DNA of 64,000 nt from JAQVEM01 sp034660395. GTDB taxonomy: Bacteria > Actinomycetota > Humimicrobiia > Humimicrobiales > Humimicrobiaceae. Under the pieces are notes generated by a model. That model had not been told where the DNA came from and did no database searches. It was given only the letters and a program-made list of their open reading frames with translations. The stretch is from the NCBI GenBank assembly GCA_034660395.1, contig JAYEJA010000049.1:1-64000 (forward strand), read 5' to 3'. Below are positions 17,467 to 27,156 of this stretch, piece after piece; the stretch's first letter is position 1, and every line of letters begins with the position of its first letter. The translations under genes and the position numbers were made by a program.

Positions 17467-18072
17467 TTAAAATTTTTTTCTGCTGCCGGGGTATTCCAGA
17501 GGATAATTTTTCCTGCATAACTCACAACGGGAAGGAGGATATTTATCAATATTTAGATTTATTAAATAATAATAAGGACATTCAAATTTTAAATTTTCTG
17601 AGCGGTCTACGATACTTACCACAGCTTTTACTTTCGCTCCGTAACCTTTACATATATCTATTACTTCACTTACCGAGCCGCCTGTAGTTACAACATCTTC
17701 GGCCACAATGATTTCTTCGTCTTTTTTTATTTCAAAACCACGCCTTAGCTCCATTTTTTTGTTTTTTCTTTCAGCAAAAACCATCCTGTATCCACCTGCA
17801 TAAGCAAGCATATAGCCCCATTGTATTCCCCCCACTGCCGGAGACACTACCGTATTTACTTTATTTAATTCAACCTTTTCCTTTATTACTCCAAGACCTT
17901 TATTTGCGAGCTTGAAGGTAATGCCGGGATACTGAAGCAGTCTTGCGCACTGAAGGTAATAATTGCTATGATATCCCGAGGTTAACTGAAAATGGCCTTC
18001 CATTATAGAACCCGTGTCTTTGAGTATCTTAAACAAATTAGTACCTTTAACCTCATTTATTACTTTAATCAT
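17467..18072 (-). CDS. pyrE: Orotate phosphoribosyltransferase
   Basis: Joins orotate to PRPP, giving OMP. The 201-aa protein has the PRPP-binding motif IIVAEDVVTTGGSVSEVID (about 122-140) and an N-terminal region with HFQLTSGYHSNYYLQC that matches the substrate-binding loop of the Thermus-type PyrE. It ends in a cysteine-containing tail (CELCRKNYPLEYPG). It is the last gene of the pyr operon, 2 nt after pyrF. Confidence 0.94.
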   Translation of the reverse strand: MIKVINEVKGTNLFKILKDTGSIMEGHFQLTSGYHSNYYLQCARLLQYPGITFKLANKGLGVIKEKVELNKVNTVVSPAVGGIQWGYMLAYAGGYRMVFAERKNKKMELRRGFEIKKDEEIIVAEDVVTTGGSVSEVIDICKGYGAKVKAVVSIVDRSENLKFECPYYYLINLNIDKYPPSRCELCRKNYPLEYPGSRKKF

Positions 18073-18074
18073 AA

Positions 18075-18809
18075 CTATATACTCCCCTCTATTTCTTCCA
18101 GATACATATCTATAACCTTCGGAATATTACCTCTTGTTGTTATTGAACGCCCGACTATTATAAAATCCGCACCACTTGCTATTGCCTGCCGGGGGGTATT
18201 TATCCTTTTCTGGTCTCCGGCGCTATCACCGGGAAGCCTTATTCCCGGGGTTGCGATATAAAATCCGCCGCCTAATTTATTCCTTATTGGTTCTACTTCA
18301 TTTGGTGAACATATTATCCCGTCCATCCCGGACTCCACGGCAACCTTTGATAAATTTAAAACAGAATCTAAAAAATTACTCTTAAAACCAAGTTCATCAA
18401 GGTCCCCGTCATCCAGACTTGTGAGAATGGTAACCCCCAAAAAAAGCGGCCTTAATTTTGCCCTGAGCTCTGTCTGCTTTTCAACAGCTTCACGCGCACT
18501 TACAAGCATCTTTCTTCCGCCCAGCGTATGAATGGTTAAAGCCCTGACATCAAGATTCCCTATAGCCCTGGCAGCCCGGCTTACTGTATTTGGAATATCC
18601 ATAAGCTTGGCGTCAAGCATTACATCATAACCAAAACTCCTTATGGTATTAATTATTGAAGGTCCGGTACTGTATATTAACTCCAGACCTATTTTTATAG
18701 TTGAAACCTTACCGGAAATTCTTTTGCATAGACTTATAATCTCGCTTTTGCTGTTTGCATCTATACTTATAATTAATCTTTCCTCGGGCAACAATTTATT
18801 TTTTTTCAA
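18075..18809 (-). CDS. pyrF: Orotidine 5'-phosphate decarboxylase
   Basis: Decarboxylates OMP to UMP. The 244-aa protein is of type 1: LIISIDANSKSE at the N-terminus, KIGLELIY, the catalytic Lys/Asp array in MLDAKLMDIPNTV (about 59-71), TPGIRLPGDSAGDQKR, and the phosphate-binding GADFIIVGRSITT. Its start overlaps the pyrD stop by 4 nt, suggesting translational coupling. Confidence 0.95.
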   Translation of the reverse strand: MKKNKLLPEERLIISIDANSKSEIISLCKRISGKVSTIKIGLELIYSTGPSIINTIRSFGYDVMLDAKLMDIPNTVSRAARAIGNLDVRALTIHTLGGRKMLVSAREAVEKQTELRAKLRPLFLGVTILTSLDDGDLDELGFKSNFLDSVLNLSKVAVESGMDGIICSPNEVEPIRNKLGGGFYIATPGIRLPGDSAGDQKRINTPRQAIASGADFIIVGRSITTRGNIPKVIDMYLEEIEGSI

Positions 18810-19771
18810 ATCCTTATCCTCCCGATTATCTCATTAATATCATAAATCTTTTTGCTCTCAAGATAAGACTTTAGCCCGTCTATTATTCTCTTGCCAATAT
18901 CATACTGTACAAAATTTGCTGTGCCTATACCTATTGCACTGGCGCCCGCTATCAGAAATTCCAGTGCATCTCTAAGACCGAATATACCTCCCATGCCTAT
19001 AACCGGAAGAATTTTTTCCTTTGACAGGGAATATACCCTGACCAGGGCAATAGGTTTTATTGCCGGTCCGGAAAGCCCGCCGGTTACATTAGCCAGCTCG
19101 GGCCTGAAAGTCTGTACATTTACTGCCATCCCGATTACCGTATTAATAATCGATATTGCCTCGGCTCCCCCCTTTTCCGCTGCAGCCGCTGCTTCAATAA
19201 GATTGTGCTGGTTGGGACTGAGCTTTACCATTACAGGTATCTTAACAATACGAACGACTGACTTTACTATCTTCCTTACATCGTCGGGTACGGCACTGAA
19301 TGCCATGCCGCCTTTATCTACATTCGGGCATGACAGATTTAGCTCTACCGCTATTATCCTTTTCTTTATATCTGCAATTTTATTGGCAAGCTCAGTAAAA
19401 TCCTTTTTCTTACGACCAAATATGCTCAGGATAAGCTTTACACCTATCTTTTCCGCTTTTGGAAGGTCCTTCTTCTTAAAAACATTAATGCCGTCATTTT
19501 GAAGCCCGACAGAGTTTAGTACTCCCCCATGAGTTTCAAAAATCCTTGGAGGCGGATTCCCCTTCATTTGCTTTAAAGAATAACTTTTCGTGGTCACCGC
19601 TCCCAGTAAGGCAGTATTGTAAAACTGGTTGTACTCCATCCCGTAGCCAAAAGTACCCGAACACATAATTACAGGATTGCTCAGCTTTATTCTGCCAAGT
19701 TCCACCGCAAGCTCGGGACCATTTCTGCCTGACTCTTCCTCATAAGGGAAAAGCCTGTTTTCTTCAGTCAA
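18806..19771 (-). CDS. pyrD: Dihydroorotate dehydrogenase B, catalytic subunit
   Basis: Oxidises dihydroorotate to orotate on FMN, passing electrons to PyrK. The 321-aa protein shows GTFGYGMEY, TTKSYSLKQMKGNPPPR, NSVGLQNDG, and ELNLSCPNVDKGGMAF with the catalytic cysteine of the class 1B enzymes (class 2 has Ser). GMGGIFGLRDALEFLIAGASA forms the C-terminal FMN phosphate site. The N-terminus is about 20 residues longer than usual. It overlaps pyrK by 8 nt, consistent with the PyrD/PyrK heterotetramer. Confidence 0.96.
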   Translation of the reverse strand: MTEENRLFPYEEESGRNGPELAVELGRIKLSNPVIMCSGTFGYGMEYNQFYNTALLGAVTTKSYSLKQMKGNPPPRIFETHGGVLNSVGLQNDGINVFKKKDLPKAEKIGVKLILSIFGRKKKDFTELANKIADIKKRIIAVELNLSCPNVDKGGMAFSAVPDDVRKIVKSVVRIVKIPVMVKLSPNQHNLIEAAAAAEKGGAEAISIINTVIGMAVNVQTFRPELANVTGGLSGPAIKPIALVRVYSLSKEKILPVIGMGGIFGLRDALEFLIAGASAIGIGTANFVQYDIGKRIIDGLKSYLESKKIYDINEIIGRIRI

Positions 19772-20558
19772 AAATTACCTCCCTTAAATTAAATGCCGGA
19801 CCCTCCCTGCATACTTTTTTATATGTGAATCCTCTCTTACCTTTTTTTACTTTTACGACACACCCGTTGCAAACACCTACTCCGCAGGCCATCATTTCTT
19901 CCAGGAGCGCTGTTACTTTATTATCCGTACCCATATAATTCCTTTTTAAAGCTTTTAACATATCCACCGGTCCGCAGCAATAGACATCATAATCTTTAAA
20001 TGATTTCAAATTGTCCCAGATGTAATCAGAAACCAGTCCTTTCTCCCCCCAGCTTCCGTCTTCAGTAAAAATGGTATAATTGATTTTAAGCTCTATTAAA
20101 TCTTCCTCCCACCTGAAATAATCATTATTCTTAAAGCCGGCAGCAAAAAAAACATTTTTTTTCATCCTGCCGGCTTGCTTTGCCAGCAAATTCAATGGAG
20201 CAATACCTATTCCTCCCCCGATTAAAAGTACGTTTTCTCTGGTCTCACCAATGTCTATACCGTTACCCAGGGGACCTATAAAATCAAGGATATCCCCCTT
20301 TTTAAGACCCATAAGAAACCTTGTTCCCTTCCCTCTTATTCTGTATAAAACTGAAAACACATTGAACTTTTTCTCAATTTCAAAAATACCGAAGGGCCGC
20401 CTTAATAACGGATCTATTATTCCCGGATGCGAGCATCTGACATTAATAAATTGTCCCGGTTTTGTTTCTTTGCATATGTAAGGCGAAAAAACACTAATCT
20501 TAAAAAGATTATCATTATATTTCTCGTTTGATATTATTTCCCCGTTTAAAAGCTTCAT
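19764..20558 (-). CDS. pyrK: Dihydroorotate dehydrogenase B, electron transfer subunit
   Basis: FAD and [2Fe-2S] protein that takes electrons from PyrD to NAD+. The 264-aa sequence has an FAD-binding region (PLLRRPFGIFEI), an NAD(P)-binding region (NVLLIGGGIGIAPLNLLAK) and the iron-sulfur site MACGVGVCNGCVV with a fourth cysteine in YKKVCREGPAF. Length is normal. It shares one base with carB and overlaps pyrD. Confidence 0.96.
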   Translation of the reverse strand: MKLLNGEIISNEKYNDNLFKISVFSPYICKETKPGQFINVRCSHPGIIDPLLRRPFGIFEIEKKFNVFSVLYRIRGKGTRFLMGLKKGDILDFIGPLGNGIDIGETRENVLLIGGGIGIAPLNLLAKQAGRMKKNVFFAAGFKNNDYFRWEEDLIELKINYTIFTEDGSWGEKGLVSDYIWDNLKSFKDYDVYCCGPVDMLKALKRNYMGTDNKVTALLEEMMACGVGVCNGCVVKVKKGKRGFTYKKVCREGPAFNLREVIFD

Positions 20559-23500
20559 TAATATTCCTGTATAGGTTTAACCCTGGCTTTAAAGTTATTT
20601 TTCATTTCCTCTATCCCCTGTACCACAGCCGAAGCTCCTGACATGGTAGTAGTAGAAGGTACGTTATGAAGAACTGCAGCAGTTCTGAGATAATAGCCAT
20701 CACTTCTTGCCACGCTGCCCTCCGGGGTATTTATTATCAAATCAATTTCTCCATTTTTTATCATATCCAGTACATTCGGCCTGCCTTCCCTGATCTTTAA
20801 GACCCTATCACACTTTATACCTTTCTTTTCCAGTAAATTCCCCGTCCCCTCCGTTGTAATTATTTTAAAACCAAGCCCTGACAGCTTACTTGCTATGGTT
20901 ATTATCGCATCCTTATCTTTATCATTAACACTTATAAACACAGAGCCGGATGTGGGAAACATATGGTTTGTGGATATCTGCGTCTTTGCAAAAGCAACGC
21001 CGAAACTGCTATCTATTCCCATTACTTCTCCCGTTGATTTCATCTCGGGTCCCAGTATGGTATCAACGCCCGGGAATCTGTTAAAGGGCAAAATCGCTTC
21101 CTTTATACTGTAGTAATTGATCGATGTAGAATCAACTTTCTTAAACTTTATATCCTTTAGTTTCTTACTTGTCATAACCAGAGACGCAATTTTTGCCAGG
21201 GGGACTCCGATTGATTTGCTGACAAAAGGAACTGTACGGGAAGCTCTCGGGTTCGCCTCAAGCACATGTACCACCGAATCTTTTATTGCATACTGGATGT
21301 TCATAAGACCTCTTACTTCAAGTTTCTTTGCCATCCTGTATGTGTAGTCTTTTATTTTTTCTATAACTTCCCTGCTAAGAGTAAAAGGCGGTATTACGCA
21401 TGCACTGTCACCTGAATGCACGCCGGCTTCCTCTATATGCTCCATAATTCCACCGATAAATAGCTCTTCTCCATCATAAATTGCGTCAACATCAACTTCA
21501 ATTGCACGCTCCAGAAACTTATCTATAAGTATCGGCTTATCGTAAGATACGACCGCTGCATTCTTAACATAATCAACCAGGCTTTCTTCATTGTATACTA
21601 TATTCATTGCCCGGCCTCCCAGAACATATGACGGCCTTACCAGTACCGGGTAACCTATTCTCTTTGCTATCTTCTTTGCCTTATCAACATCCATGGCTGT
21701 TCCGCTATCCGCCTGGGGTATATTTAACTTCTTCAGCATCAAGCCAAATCTTTTGCGGTCTTCAGCCAGGTCAATGCTGTCAGGAGATGTCCCCAGAATG
21801 TTTACACCCGCATCTTTCAATTTTAAAGCAAGCTTTAATGGGGTCTGCCCCCCAAACTGCACTATTACCCCGTAAGGTTTCTCTGCCTCCACTATATTCA
21901 TTACATCCTCAAAAGTTATCGGTTCAAAATATAACCGGTCTGAAGTGTCATAATCCGTACTTACAGTTTCCGGGTTGCAGTTAATCATTATGGTCTCAAA
22001 TCCTTCATCATGAAGAGCAAAAGAAGCATGAACGCAGCAGTAGTCAAATTCTATACCCTGCCCTATTCTATTCGGGCCTCCTCCAAGTATAATTATCCGT
22101 TTTTTATCCGAGGATACAGTTTCGTTCTCGTTTTCATAAGTGGAATAATAATATGGCGTATATGCTTCAAATTCACCGGCGCAGGTGTCAACTGTTTTAA
22201 AAGTAGCTGCGACCTTCATTTTTTTTCTTAAAGCTCTTACCTCTCCCTCGCTGCCTTTTAATAAATGGGCTATCTGTCTGTCTGAATAACCATGAACTTT
22301 AGCTTTATGAATTACATCTCCGGTAACATTTCCTAAATTATATTTTTTAAGGGATTTTTCAAATTCCACGAGCTGCTTTATATTATTTAAAAACCAGGGA
22401 TCTATTTTTGTATACTTTGATACTTTTTCTATGCTCATACCCTTTTCAAAAGCATACTTAATATAAAAAATCCTATCCTGATTCGGAACTGAAAGCTTTT
22501 TACCCATTAGCTTCTTGTTTAAATAATTCTCTCCATCAGAGCCAAGGCCATACCTGTCTATTTCTAAAGACCTTATCGACTTCTGCAAAGCTTCCTTAAA
22601 AGTCCTGCCGATTGCCAGGGTTTCTCCGACAGACTTCATCCTCGTGGTAAGATTTGAGTCTGCTCCCGGAAACTTCTCAAAAGTCCATCTCGGAAATTTT
22701 ACAACCACATAATCAATTGAAGGCTCAAAACAGGCAGGTGTTTTTCTGGTTATATCATTTGGAATTTCATCAAGCGTATGTCCTACTGCCAGTTTCGTAG
22801 CAATTTTGGCAATAGGATAACCTGTTGCCTTTGAAGCAAGTGCGCTGCTCCTTGATACTCTTGGATTCAACTCGATTACTGCTACTTTGCCATTTTTGGG
22901 ATTAACTGCAAATTGTATGTTTGATCCTCCCGCATTAATCCCGACCTCTCTCATTATCTTAATACTCGCATCTCTTATATTCTGGTATTCTTTGTAAGTC
23001 AGGGTCTGTGCAGGTGCAGCACAAATGCTGTCACCGGTATGAACACCCATCGGGTCAAAATTTTCTATTGAGCATATTACAATTACATTGTCATTTTTAT
23101 CTCTCATCATCTCCAGCTCAATTTCTTTCCATCCAGCAACTGACTTTTCTATCAGTACTTCAGATTTTGGAGAAATATCAAACCCACTTGTCACGATATC
23201 GACAAATTCTTCTTTATTAAATGCAACTCCTCCTCCAAGTCCGCCAAGTGTAAAACTGGGTCTAACCACCAGGGGGAATTTTAATTTCCTGCTAAAGTTC
23301 AAAGCTTCCTTCAAACTGTGTGCATAACTGCTTGGTGGAACATAAAGTCCTATCCTGTCCATGGATTCCTTGAACTGTTCCCTATCTTCGGCCCTGTTTA
23401 TAACATCTATATCAACTCCAATAAGTTCTACCCCGTATTTTTCTAGAACGCCCATATTTGACAGGGCTGCAGCCATATTTAATCCGGTCTGTCCTCCAAG

Positions 23501-23767
23501 TGCGGGAAGCAGCGCGTCCGGTCTCTCCCTCTTTATTATTTTCTCTACGAATTCGGGAGTTAGAGGTTCAATATAAGTTTTATCCGCAAATTCCGGATCA
23601 GTCATAATAGTTGCAGGGTTACTGTTTACAAGTACAACCTGATAACCTTCCTCCTTTAAAACCTTGCATGCCTGTGTTCCTGAATAATCAAATTCACACG
23701 CCTGCCCTATAACTATCGGGCCCGAACCTATCAGTAAAATCTTTTTTAAATCTTTTCTTCTTGGCAT
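20558..23767 (-). CDS. carB: Carbamoyl-phosphate synthase large chain
   Basis: Makes carbamoyl phosphate from bicarbonate, ATP and ammonia delivered by CarA. The 1069-aa chain has the usual duplicated ATP-grasp halves: the first opens with KILLIGSGPIVIGQACEFDY and has SFTLGGLGGGVAFN; the second opens with IIILGGGPNRIGQGIEFDY near residue 565 and has SYVLGGRAMNIVYN. A C-terminal MGS-like allosteric domain (about 935-1069) follows. Length is that of the family. It lies 12 nt after carA and touches pyrK. Confidence 0.97.
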   Translation of the reverse strand: MPRRKDLKKILLIGSGPIVIGQACEFDYSGTQACKVLKEEGYQVVLVNSNPATIMTDPEFADKTYIEPLTPEFVEKIIKRERPDALLPALGGQTGLNMAAALSNMGVLEKYGVELIGVDIDVINRAEDREQFKESMDRIGLYVPPSSYAHSLKEALNFSRKLKFPLVVRPSFTLGGLGGGVAFNKEEFVDIVTSGFDISPKSEVLIEKSVAGWKEIELEMMRDKNDNVIVICSIENFDPMGVHTGDSICAAPAQTLTYKEYQNIRDASIKIMREVGINAGGSNIQFAVNPKNGKVAVIELNPRVSRSSALASKATGYPIAKIATKLAVGHTLDEIPNDITRKTPACFEPSIDYVVVKFPRWTFEKFPGADSNLTTRMKSVGETLAIGRTFKEALQKSIRSLEIDRYGLGSDGENYLNKKLMGKKLSVPNQDRIFYIKYAFEKGMSIEKVSKYTKIDPWFLNNIKQLVEFEKSLKKYNLGNVTGDVIHKAKVHGYSDRQIAHLLKGSEGEVRALRKKMKVAATFKTVDTCAGEFEAYTPYYYSTYENENETVSSDKKRIIILGGGPNRIGQGIEFDYCCVHASFALHDEGFETIMINCNPETVSTDYDTSDRLYFEPITFEDVMNIVEAEKPYGVIVQFGGQTPLKLALKLKDAGVNILGTSPDSIDLAEDRKRFGLMLKKLNIPQADSGTAMDVDKAKKIAKRIGYPVLVRPSYVLGGRAMNIVYNEESLVDYVKNAAVVSYDKPILIDKFLERAIEVDVDAIYDGEELFIGGIMEHIEEAGVHSGDSACVIPPFTLSREVIEKIKDYTYRMAKKLEVRGLMNIQYAIKDSVVHVLEANPRASRTVPFVSKSIGVPLAKIASLVMTSKKLKDIKFKKVDSTSINYYSIKEAILPFNRFPGVDTILGPEMKSTGEVMGIDSSFGVAFAKTQISTNHMFPTSGSVFISVNDKDKDAIITIASKLSGLGFKIITTEGTGNLLEKKGIKCDRVLKIREGRPNVLDMIKNGEIDLIINTPEGSVARSDGYYLRTAAVLHNVPSTTTMSGASAVVQGIEEMKNNFKARVKPIQEY

Positions 23768-23779
23768 AAACCTTTCTTT

Positions 23780-24886
23780 CTAATCATTTTTTTTAAAATC
23801 TTCAATCAGCCTGATAAATTTGTTAAAAACATATCCTGAATCATGCGGCCCCGGTTTACCCTCCGGGTGAAATTGTATCGTATAAGCATCTATATCCTTA
23901 TACTGCAAACCTTCAATAGTATTATCATTTAGATTAACATGTGTTATTTCATAACCGGTGTCCTTAATTCCCTCCAGCGATTCCCTGCTGACGGCAAAAC
24001 CATGATTCTGGGACGTTATTTCTACTTTACCTGTTTCCAGATTTTCAACAGGGTGATTTCCGCCATGATGGCCAAATTTTAATTTATAACTCTTTGCACC
24101 AAGTGCAGCTGCCAGAAGCTGATGACCCATGCAAATCCCAAAAACCGGCCTCCTGCCGATTAACTCTTTTATTGTTTCAGCTGCATATTCAATTGCAGAA
24201 GGATCCCCCGGCCCATTGGAAAGCAGTATTCCGTCAGGGTTATATTTCATTATCTCCCCGGCTCCTGAAGAAGCCGGCACCACAATTAATTTAAATCCTT
24301 CCCAGTCCAGGCATTTTAATATTCCTCTTTTAATTCCAAAATCCACAACCACGACCACGCTTTTGTAATCACCTCTATCAGGATTATAAATATAGGGGGC
24401 ATCGCATGTAACATCCTTTACCAGATCTCTATTAATTATCGAGGGGTATCTATCCAGCCTCTTTTTTAATTCTGACTTATTATCAGTTTCGGTAGAAATT
24501 ATTCCCTTCATGGAACCCTTTTGTCTTACATGCCTGGTCAATTGCCTGGTATCTATTCCTTCCATTCCTACAATATTACTCTCTTTCAGATAATCCTGAA
24601 GACTCCCTTCTGCTCTCCAGTTACAGTAATAATCAACATACTCTTTTACAATCAATCCGCTTGCCTGTATCCTGTCAGACTCAACATCCACGCTATTGAC
24701 GCCATAATTTCCTATCTCGGGATAGGTCATAACCACTATCTGTTCATAATATGAAGGATCGGTAAGAATCTCCTGGTAGCCAATCATGGAAGTGTTAAAG
24801 ACTACTTCACCAATCGTCTCTCCTCCAGAACCTATATTTATCCCTTCAAACATTGTTCCGTCTTCTAATAATAAATTCGCTTTCAA
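23780..24886 (-). CDS. carA: Carbamoyl-phosphate synthase small chain
   Basis: Glutaminase subunit that supplies ammonia to CarB. The 368-aa protein has an N-terminal CPSase domain (LEDGTMFEG, GYQEILTDPSYYEQIV) and a C-terminal class I amidotransferase domain with the catalytic cysteine in FGICMGHQLLAAALG and the His-Glu pair in QFHPEGKPGP. It follows pyrC by 4 nt. Confidence 0.97.
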   Translation of the reverse strand: MKANLLLEDGTMFEGINIGSGGETIGEVVFNTSMIGYQEILTDPSYYEQIVVMTYPEIGNYGVNSVDVESDRIQASGLIVKEYVDYYCNWRAEGSLQDYLKESNIVGMEGIDTRQLTRHVRQKGSMKGIISTETDNKSELKKRLDRYPSIINRDLVKDVTCDAPYIYNPDRGDYKSVVVVVDFGIKRGILKCLDWEGFKLIVVPASSGAGEIMKYNPDGILLSNGPGDPSAIEYAAETIKELIGRRPVFGICMGHQLLAAALGAKSYKLKFGHHGGNHPVENLETGKVEITSQNHGFAVSRESLEGIKDTGYEITHVNLNDNTIEGLQYKDIDAYTIQFHPEGKPGPHDSGYVFNKFIRLIEDFKKND

Positions 24887-24890
24887 TATT

Positions 24891-26207
24891 TTAACCCTTC
24901 TCCTTTTTATTATTTATTGTATAAGCAAGACTGCCTCTGCTGATTGTGCAGATTATCCTACCTTTTAGTTTCTGCCCCAGAAATGCGCTGTTTTTACTTT
25001 TTGAAACTATGTTTCCCTTCTTTATTTCTTCTTCTGCCTCCGTATCTATAACTGTAAGGTTTGCCAACCTTCCCGCTTCTATTTTCCCTTCATCAACACC
25101 GATAATTTTTGAGGGAGCAGCAGATATAAGGTTTATAAGCTTTCCCAGTTCCATCTTCTCTTCAACACACAAACTGGTAAAAGCAGCGCTAAACAGTGTT
25201 TCAAGCCCTATAGTCCCAAAACTTGCAAGCTTGAAAGTCGTGTTCTTTTCCGTATCCAGATGAGGAGCATGATCGCTTACTATGGCATCGATTACCCCGC
25301 TTTTTATGCCTGCAACCAGCGCCTGCCTGTCTTCTTCGCTCCTTATGGGCGGTTTTACCTTAAAATTGGTATTAAATGATGTAAGACAACTGTCATTAAA
25401 GAAAAGGTGATGCGGTGTTACATCGCAGGTTACTTTTACTCCCTCTTCTTTAGCTTTTTTTATCATTTCTACACCACCCCTGGTACTCAGATGAGTTATA
25501 TGAATCCTTGCACCGCTCCTTTTCGCAAGACTTATATCCCTCTCTATCATTAAGTCATCACTCAGTCTGGATATACCTTTAAGTCCCAGAATATTTGAAT
25601 AATCACCTTCATGAACAAGACCTCCGCCGGATATATAATCATCTTCCTCATGCAGGATTAAAGGTAAATCAAATTGTGTTGAATAACGCATGATTTCATA
25701 CATTAGCCTGCTGTCACTTACGCACATGCCGTCATCAGAAAAACCGACCGCCCCCGCGTCAGCCAGAAGACCCATCTCCGTAATGCTCTTTCCCTCAAGT
25801 CCTTTTGTCATTGCAGCCACCGACAGAACCCTGCATGCCGAACTATTTCCCTTTTTTAAAATATATTTCACCAGAGACTGCGTATCTACAACCGGCCTGG
25901 TATTAGCCATACATACGACTGTTGTAAACCCGCCTTTGACAGCGGCAAGTGCTCCCGTTTCTATGGTCTCTTCATCTTCAAAACCGGGTTCCCGCAGGTG
26001 CACATGCATATCTAAAAACCCCGGCGATACTTTGCATCCTTCTGCATTAATTTCATAAATATTATTATCTTTAACTTTGATTTCTTCTTTTATTTCGGAT
26101 ATAATCCCGTCTTTTATTAATATATCGGAAACAAATTCCCTGTTATGCCAGGGGTCTATTATACTTCCTGATTTTATAAGCAAATTTTTTTTCTTACTTT
26201 CCTTCAT
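24891..26207 (-). CDS. pyrC: Dihydroorotase
   Basis: Zinc hydrolase closing carbamoyl-aspartate to dihydroorotate. The 438-aa type I enzyme has DMHVHLREPGFEDEETIETG (zinc-binding HxH and the carbamoyl-aspartate Arg), HITHLSTRGGVE (metal ligand His), and DAIVSDHAPH (catalytic Asp). An NTRPVVD motif binds substrate. Length and order (pyrB-pyrC-carA) are standard. It is 25 nt after pyrB. Confidence 0.96.
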   Translation of the reverse strand: MKESKKKNLLIKSGSIIDPWHNREFVSDILIKDGIISEIKEEIKVKDNNIYEINAEGCKVSPGFLDMHVHLREPGFEDEETIETGALAAVKGGFTTVVCMANTRPVVDTQSLVKYILKKGNSSACRVLSVAAMTKGLEGKSITEMGLLADAGAVGFSDDGMCVSDSRLMYEIMRYSTQFDLPLILHEEDDYISGGGLVHEGDYSNILGLKGISRLSDDLMIERDISLAKRSGARIHITHLSTRGGVEMIKKAKEEGVKVTCDVTPHHLFFNDSCLTSFNTNFKVKPPIRSEEDRQALVAGIKSGVIDAIVSDHAPHLDTEKNTTFKLASFGTIGLETLFSAAFTSLCVEEKMELGKLINLISAAPSKIIGVDEGKIEAGRLANLTVIDTEAEEEIKKGNIVSKSKNSAFLGQKLKGRIICTISRGSLAYTINNKKEKG

Positions 26208-26232
26208 AACCTTCCAATCATTGCCTCTAAAA

Positions 26233-27156
26233 TTACTGTCCCAATATCAAATAAATTAGCGCCATCCTTATAGCCACCCCGTAAGTTACCTGACGCTCGA
26301 TTACAATTTTTTCCCTTAGCTTCCCCCGGGTCTCCATAACTTCATCGGTAATTTCTATTCCCCTGTTTACCGGTCCGGGGTGCATAACGATAGAACCTGG
26401 TTTCATTCTGCCGAGACGTTCCATATTCAGACTTAAAAACCGGTTATACTCCATTATAGATGGATAAAACTTTCTATCCTGTCTTTCAAACTGCATTCTG
26501 AGAATATATATAATATCGGACTCCTCTATGACATCATCTATACAATGTCTTACATCCATTTTTGAGAAATCTTCAGGAAGGAGAATCGTTGGCGAAACTA
26601 TCGTTATATCCATTCCCATTTTTTTAAACAGGTTTATATTAGACCCTGCCACTCTGCTATTTATAAAATCCCCAACAATTGCTACTTTAAGCCCTTTAAA
26701 CTTTCCAAACACCTTATTTATGGTATACAGGTCAAGCAATGCCTGCGTAGGATGCTGGTTCTTACCGTCACCGGCATTTATTACCGGTACTTCCACAAAA
26801 CTATCGGCTATTTTAACTGCCCCGCTATCGCTGTGTCTCATAATAACCATATCTACATTCATTGAGAGTATTGTTTTTAAGGTATCAACTATAGACTCAC
26901 CCTTAACAACACTACTTGTGGATGAAGAAAAATTAATTATATCTGCGCTGAGTCTCTTGGCTGCAATCTCAAAAGAGGTCTTTGTCCTGGTACTCGGTTC
27001 AAAAAATAAATTAGCAATTGTCTTACCCCTCAGAACCGGTACCTTCTTTACATCCCTTCCCGATATTTCAAGAAAAGAATCCGCATTTGCAAGTACCAGG
27101 CCTATATCTTCCTTTTCAAGGCTTTCAATACCGATTATACTTTTTTTACTCAGCAT
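26233..27156 (-). CDS. pyrB: Aspartate carbamoyltransferase catalytic chain
   Basis: Condenses carbamoyl phosphate and aspartate. The 307-aa protein has the carbamoyl-phosphate motif FFEPSTRTKTSFE (about 52-64), HPTQALLDLYTI and MHPGPVNRGIEI. No pyrI regulatory subunit is nearby, as expected where PyrR controls the operon. Its first base is the last base of pyrR, so the two are coupled. Confidence 0.97.
   Translation of the reverse strand: MLSKKSIIGIESLEKEDIGLVLANADSFLEISGRDVKKVPVLRGKTIANLFFEPSTRTKTSFEIAAKRLSADIINFSSSTSSVVKGESIVDTLKTILSMNVDMVIMRHSDSGAVKIADSFVEVPVINAGDGKNQHPTQALLDLYTINKVFGKFKGLKVAIVGDFINSRVAGSNINLFKKMGMDITIVSPTILLPEDFSKMDVRHCIDDVIEESDIIYILRMQFERQDRKFYPSIMEYNRFLSLNMERLGRMKPGSIVMHPGPVNRGIEITDEVMETRGKLREKIVIERQVTYGVAIRMALIYLILGQ

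Noticed and set aside
18891..19502. 203-codon ORF on the plus strand
   Set aside because: It lies wholly antisense to pyrD, whose family motifs are clear; its product is compositionally odd (Ser/Ile/Pro-rich) with no recognisable domain.
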